Assembly (NCBI GenBank): GCA_023432075.1
Contig: JAEYVD010000351.1
Coordinates: 1 to 6,330, forward strand
Length of the DNA stretch: 6,330 bases
Direction: 5' to 3'
Source: Pseudomonadota bacterium
GTDB lineage: Bacteria > Pseudomonadota > Gammaproteobacteria > Burkholderiales > Burkholderiaceae_B
Shown: in pieces, positions 4,750 to 6,330 of the stretch
How positions within the stretch are numbered: position 1 is the first letter of the stretch
How the letters are laid out: the number at the start of each line of letters is the position of its first letter
The notes under the pieces: generated by a model
The model's database searches: none
What the model was told of the DNA's origin: nothing
What the model saw: only the letters and a program-made list of their open reading frames with translations
Made by a program: the position numbers and the translations under genes

Positions 4750-4858
4750 CTATCCGCCATCCGGTGTGCGGTTCGCAGGAGGCGGTATGACCCGCGGAAT
4801 CGGACGTTGTCCGATCCTGGCGCGTGCAGAAAAACCACCCGGAGCAAATGGAGCATTC
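4750..4858 (+). promoter_or_regulatory. Structured 5' leader of icd, candidate cis-regulatory RNA
   Basis: Two hairpins are visible. Hairpin 1 (4754-4785) has the helix CCGCC/GGCGG (4754-4758 with 4781-4785), then TCC/GGA (4760-4762 with 4778-4780), then TGCG/CGCA (4767-4770 with 4774-4777), closed by GTT, with an A bulge and a four-base bulge on the 5' side. Its 3' arm contains the whole AGGAGG at 4777-4782, which is therefore fully paired. Hairpin 2 pairs ATCGGAC (4799-4805) with GTCCGAT (4809-4815) around a GTT loop; skipping A4798 adds two more G-C pairs. A second, unpaired GGAG (4850-4853) serves the normal icd start. Conserved candidate RNA structures upstream of icd genes have, as I recall, been described under the name icd-II; I could not compare this sequence with that consensus. 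Confidence 0.5.
4850..4853 (+). promoter_or_regulatory. icd: Ribosome binding site deciding the icd start
   Basis: GGAG lies 5 bases before the ATG at 4859. This start gives an N-terminus that aligns with E. coli Icd (VPAGGQKIT against VPAQGKKIT) with only two extra residues overall. Confidence 0.75.
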
Positions 4859-6115
4859 ATGTCCTACCAACATATCAAGGTTCCCGCCGGCGGCCAGAAA
4901 ATCACGGTCAACGCCGATTTCTCGCTGAATGTGCCTGACCAGCCCGTCATCCCCTTCATCGAAGGCGACGGCACGGGCGCCGACATCACCCCCGTCATGA
5001 TCAAGGTCGTCGACGCGGCAGTGCAGAAGGCGTATGGCGGCAAGCGCAAGATCCATTGGATGGAGGTCTACGCCGGCGAAAAGGCCACCAAGGTCTACGG
5101 CCCGGACGTGTGGCTGCCCGACGAAACCCTGGAAGTCGTCAAAGACTACGTGGTTTCCATCAAGGGCCCGCTGACCACCCCGGTTGGCGGCGGCATTCGG
5201 TCCCTGAACGTGGCCCTGCGCCAGCAGCTGGACCTGTATGTGTGCCTGCGTCCCGTGGCGTACTTCAAGGGCGTGCCGTCCCCGGTGCGCGAGCCCGAAA
5301 AGACCAACATGGTGATCTTCCGCGAAAACTCGGAAGACATCTATGCGGGCATCGAATACATGGCCGAAAGCGAGCAGGCCAAGGAACTGATCCAGTTCCT
5401 GCAGACCAAGCTCGGCGTCAAGAAGATCCGTTTCCCGAACACCTCGTCCATCGGCATCAAGCCGGTGTCGCGCGAAGGCACCGAGCGCCTGGTGCGCAAG
5501 GCGGCTCAGTACGTCATCGATAACGACCGCACGTCGCTGACGCTGGTGCACAAGGGCAACATCATGAAGTTCACCGAAGGCGGCTTCCGCGATTGGGGCT
5601 ACGAGCTCCTGCAGAAGGAGTTCGGCGCGCAGCTGATCGACGGCGGCCCGTGGTGCAAGTTCAAGAATCCCAAGACGGGCCGCGAGATCATCGTCAAGGA
5701 CGTGATTGCCGACGCGTTCCTGCAGCAGATCCTGCTGCGCCCCGCGGAATACGACGTCATCGCCACCTTGAACCTGAACGGCGACTACATTTCGGACGCG
5801 CTGGCCGCGCAGGTGGGCGGCATCGGCATCGCCCCGGGCGCCAACATGTCCGATTCCGTGGCCATGTTCGAGGCCACCCACGGCACGGCGCCCAAGTATG
5901 CCGGCAAGGACTACGTGAATCCGGGCTCCGAAATCCTGTCCGCTGAAATGATGCTGCGTCACATGGGCTGGACCGAAGCCGCCGATCTGATCATCTCCAG
6001 CATGGGAAAGTCGATCCAGTCCAAGAAGGTCACGTACGACTTTGCCCGTCTGCTGGAAGGCGCGACGCAGGTGTCGTGCTCGGGCTTTGGCCAGGTGATG
6101 ATCGAAAACATGTAA
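4859..6115 (+). CDS. icd: Isocitrate dehydrogenase, NADP-dependent
   Basis: This cytoplasmic TCA-cycle enzyme oxidises isocitrate and decarboxylates it to 2-oxoglutarate, making NADPH. The 418 residues match E. coli Icd (416) along the whole length. Substrate residues are present: S115, N117, R121, R131, R155, Y162 and K232. Metal-binding aspartates are D285, D309 and D313. NADP rather than NAD preference follows from K346, Y347, Y393 and R397, the counterparts of E. coli K344, Y345, Y391 and R395. S115 is the residue that AceK phosphorylates in enterobacteria, so the same switch is possible if this organism has AceK. The start at 4859 is supported by GGAG 5 bases upstream and by alignment. 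An in-frame ATG at 4787 would add 24 residues that have no counterpart in the family. The gene is followed by its own terminator. Confidence 0.98.
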   Translation: MSYQHIKVPAGGQKITVNADFSLNVPDQPVIPFIEGDGTGADITPVMIKVVDAAVQKAYGGKRKIHWMEVYAGEKATKVYGPDVWLPDETLEVVKDYVVSIKGPLTTPVGGGIRSLNVALRQQLDLYVCLRPVAYFKGVPSPVREPEKTNMVIFRENSEDIYAGIEYMAESEQAKELIQFLQTKLGVKKIRFPNTSSIGIKPVSREGTERLVRKAAQYVIDNDRTSLTLVHKGNIMKFTEGGFRDWGYELLQKEFGAQLIDGGPWCKFKNPKTGREIIVKDVIADAFLQQILLRPAEYDVIATLNLNGDYISDALAAQVGGIGIAPGANMSDSVAMFEATHGTAPKYAGKDYVNPGSEILSAEMMLRHMGWTEAADLIISSMGKSIQSKKVTYDFARLLEGATQVSCSGFGQVMIENM

Positions 6116-6178
6116 GCCGCGGATAGGGCTTGCCGCAAGGCTGCGTGCCGCGCAGGTCCCGGATACCGCTCTTTCGCC

Positions 6179-6210
6179 AAACCCGCCCGCCTTCATGGCC
6201 GGCGGGTTTT
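6179..6210 (+). terminator. Rho-independent terminator after icd
   Basis: AAACCCGCC (6179-6187) pairs perfectly with GGCGGGTTT (6201-6209). The 13-base loop can form a small inner GCC/GGC stem. A TTTTCTCT tract follows. It lies 63 bases past the icd stop. Confidence 0.85.
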
Positions 6211-6268
6211 CTCTAACCACCGGCATGACGCGCATTGTGCGTGCTTTGTTCTTTTCAGGTTGATTGTT

Positions 6269-6330
6269 GTGCCCCGACTGTATGTAACCCTGGCCGCCTG
6301 GCTGGTGCTGCTGATGCCCGCCCTGGCGCT
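6269..6330 (+). CDS. Start of an exported protein, cut by the right edge
   Basis: A GTG at 6269 opens a frame encoding (M)PRLYVTLAAWLVLLMPALA, then runs off the window. This is a good signal peptide: one arginine near the start, a hydrophobic core, and ALA for signal peptidase. A weak AGG lies 9 bases upstream (6257-6259), and a TTG at 6260 in the same frame is an alternative start. The mature protein is not visible. From memory, a small DUF192 protein often follows icd in Burkholderiales, and a periplasmic signal would fit, but nothing in the sequence shown proves it. Confidence 0.6.
   Translation, partial: MPRLYVTLAAWLVLLMPALA

Noticed and set aside
4391..4786. Extension of the icd frame upstream to 4391
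   Set aside because: This part is antisense to DUF1841 and crosses both promoters; icd homologues start at the MSYQ-type N-terminus. Only the ATG at 4787 is kept as a question.
4691..6235. 514-codon open frame on the minus strand opposite icd
   Set aside because: It is a codon-phase shadow of icd in GC-rich DNA: the protein is rich in H, D, R, G and V in the usual mirror-image pattern, spans a terminator, and has no ribosome site.
1..6330. Mobile element, CRISPR array, toxin-antitoxin or phage-defence system
   Set aside because: MoxR-VWA pairs occur in some defence loci, but no nuclease, transposase, repeat array or toxin-like gene is present, and the neighbours are housekeeping or respiratory genes.

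Overview
The window is GC-rich chromosomal DNA from a betaproteobacterium, most probably the Bordetella/Achromobacter group (Alcaligenaceae). This rests on the close match of the isocitrate dehydrogenase to what I remember of Bordetella-type Icd, on the DUF1841 protein, on the c4/c553-like cytochromes, and on promoters with TAAAAT or TAGAAT boxes very close to start codons. No transposase, integrase, CRISPR array, tRNA or rRNA is visible. Gene order and codon use look like ordinary core genome, not an island.

Layout, left to right. (1) A possible gene start on the minus strand runs off the left edge (1-77). (2) A 126-aa protein of unknown function (109-489, +) ends in a strong hairpin/T-tract terminator (519-545). 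(3) A GNAT acetyltransferase of the phosphinothricin/methionine-sulfoximine type (598-1155, +) has a -10 box only 7 bases before its ATG and no ribosome binding site, so its mRNA is probably leaderless. (4) Convergent to it is a two-gene minus-strand unit: a MoxR-type AAA+ ATPase (2379-3260) followed by its von Willebrand A-domain partner (1181-2353). (5) A divergent, relatively AT-rich intergenic region holds a perfect FNR/Anr box (3281-3294) and a candidate promoter. (6) Two tandem exported monoheme cytochromes c follow (3436-3789 and 3802-4164, +), 12 bases apart. (7) A perfectly symmetrical terminator (4194-4219) serves both the cytochromes and the convergent DUF1841 gene (4228-4653, -). 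(8) Divergent promoters lead left into DUF1841 and right into icd. The icd gene encodes full-length NADP-dependent isocitrate dehydrogenase (4859-6115, +), has a structured leader of about 109 bases, and is followed by a terminator (6179-6210). (9) A new exported protein begins at 6269 and is cut by the right edge.

Functionally, the middle of the window is respiratory: small periplasmic electron carriers downstream of an oxygen-responsive operator, facing a MoxR/VWA chaperone pair of the kind used to mature metalloenzymes. The right side is central carbon metabolism (TCA cycle).

The observation most worth following up is the icd leader. A hairpin there (4754-4785) completely pairs an AGGAGG sequence lying just before an in-frame ATG 24 codons upstream of the normal start, and a second tight hairpin (4799-4815) lies between the two starts. 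I see no evidence for a wholly new multi-gene system.
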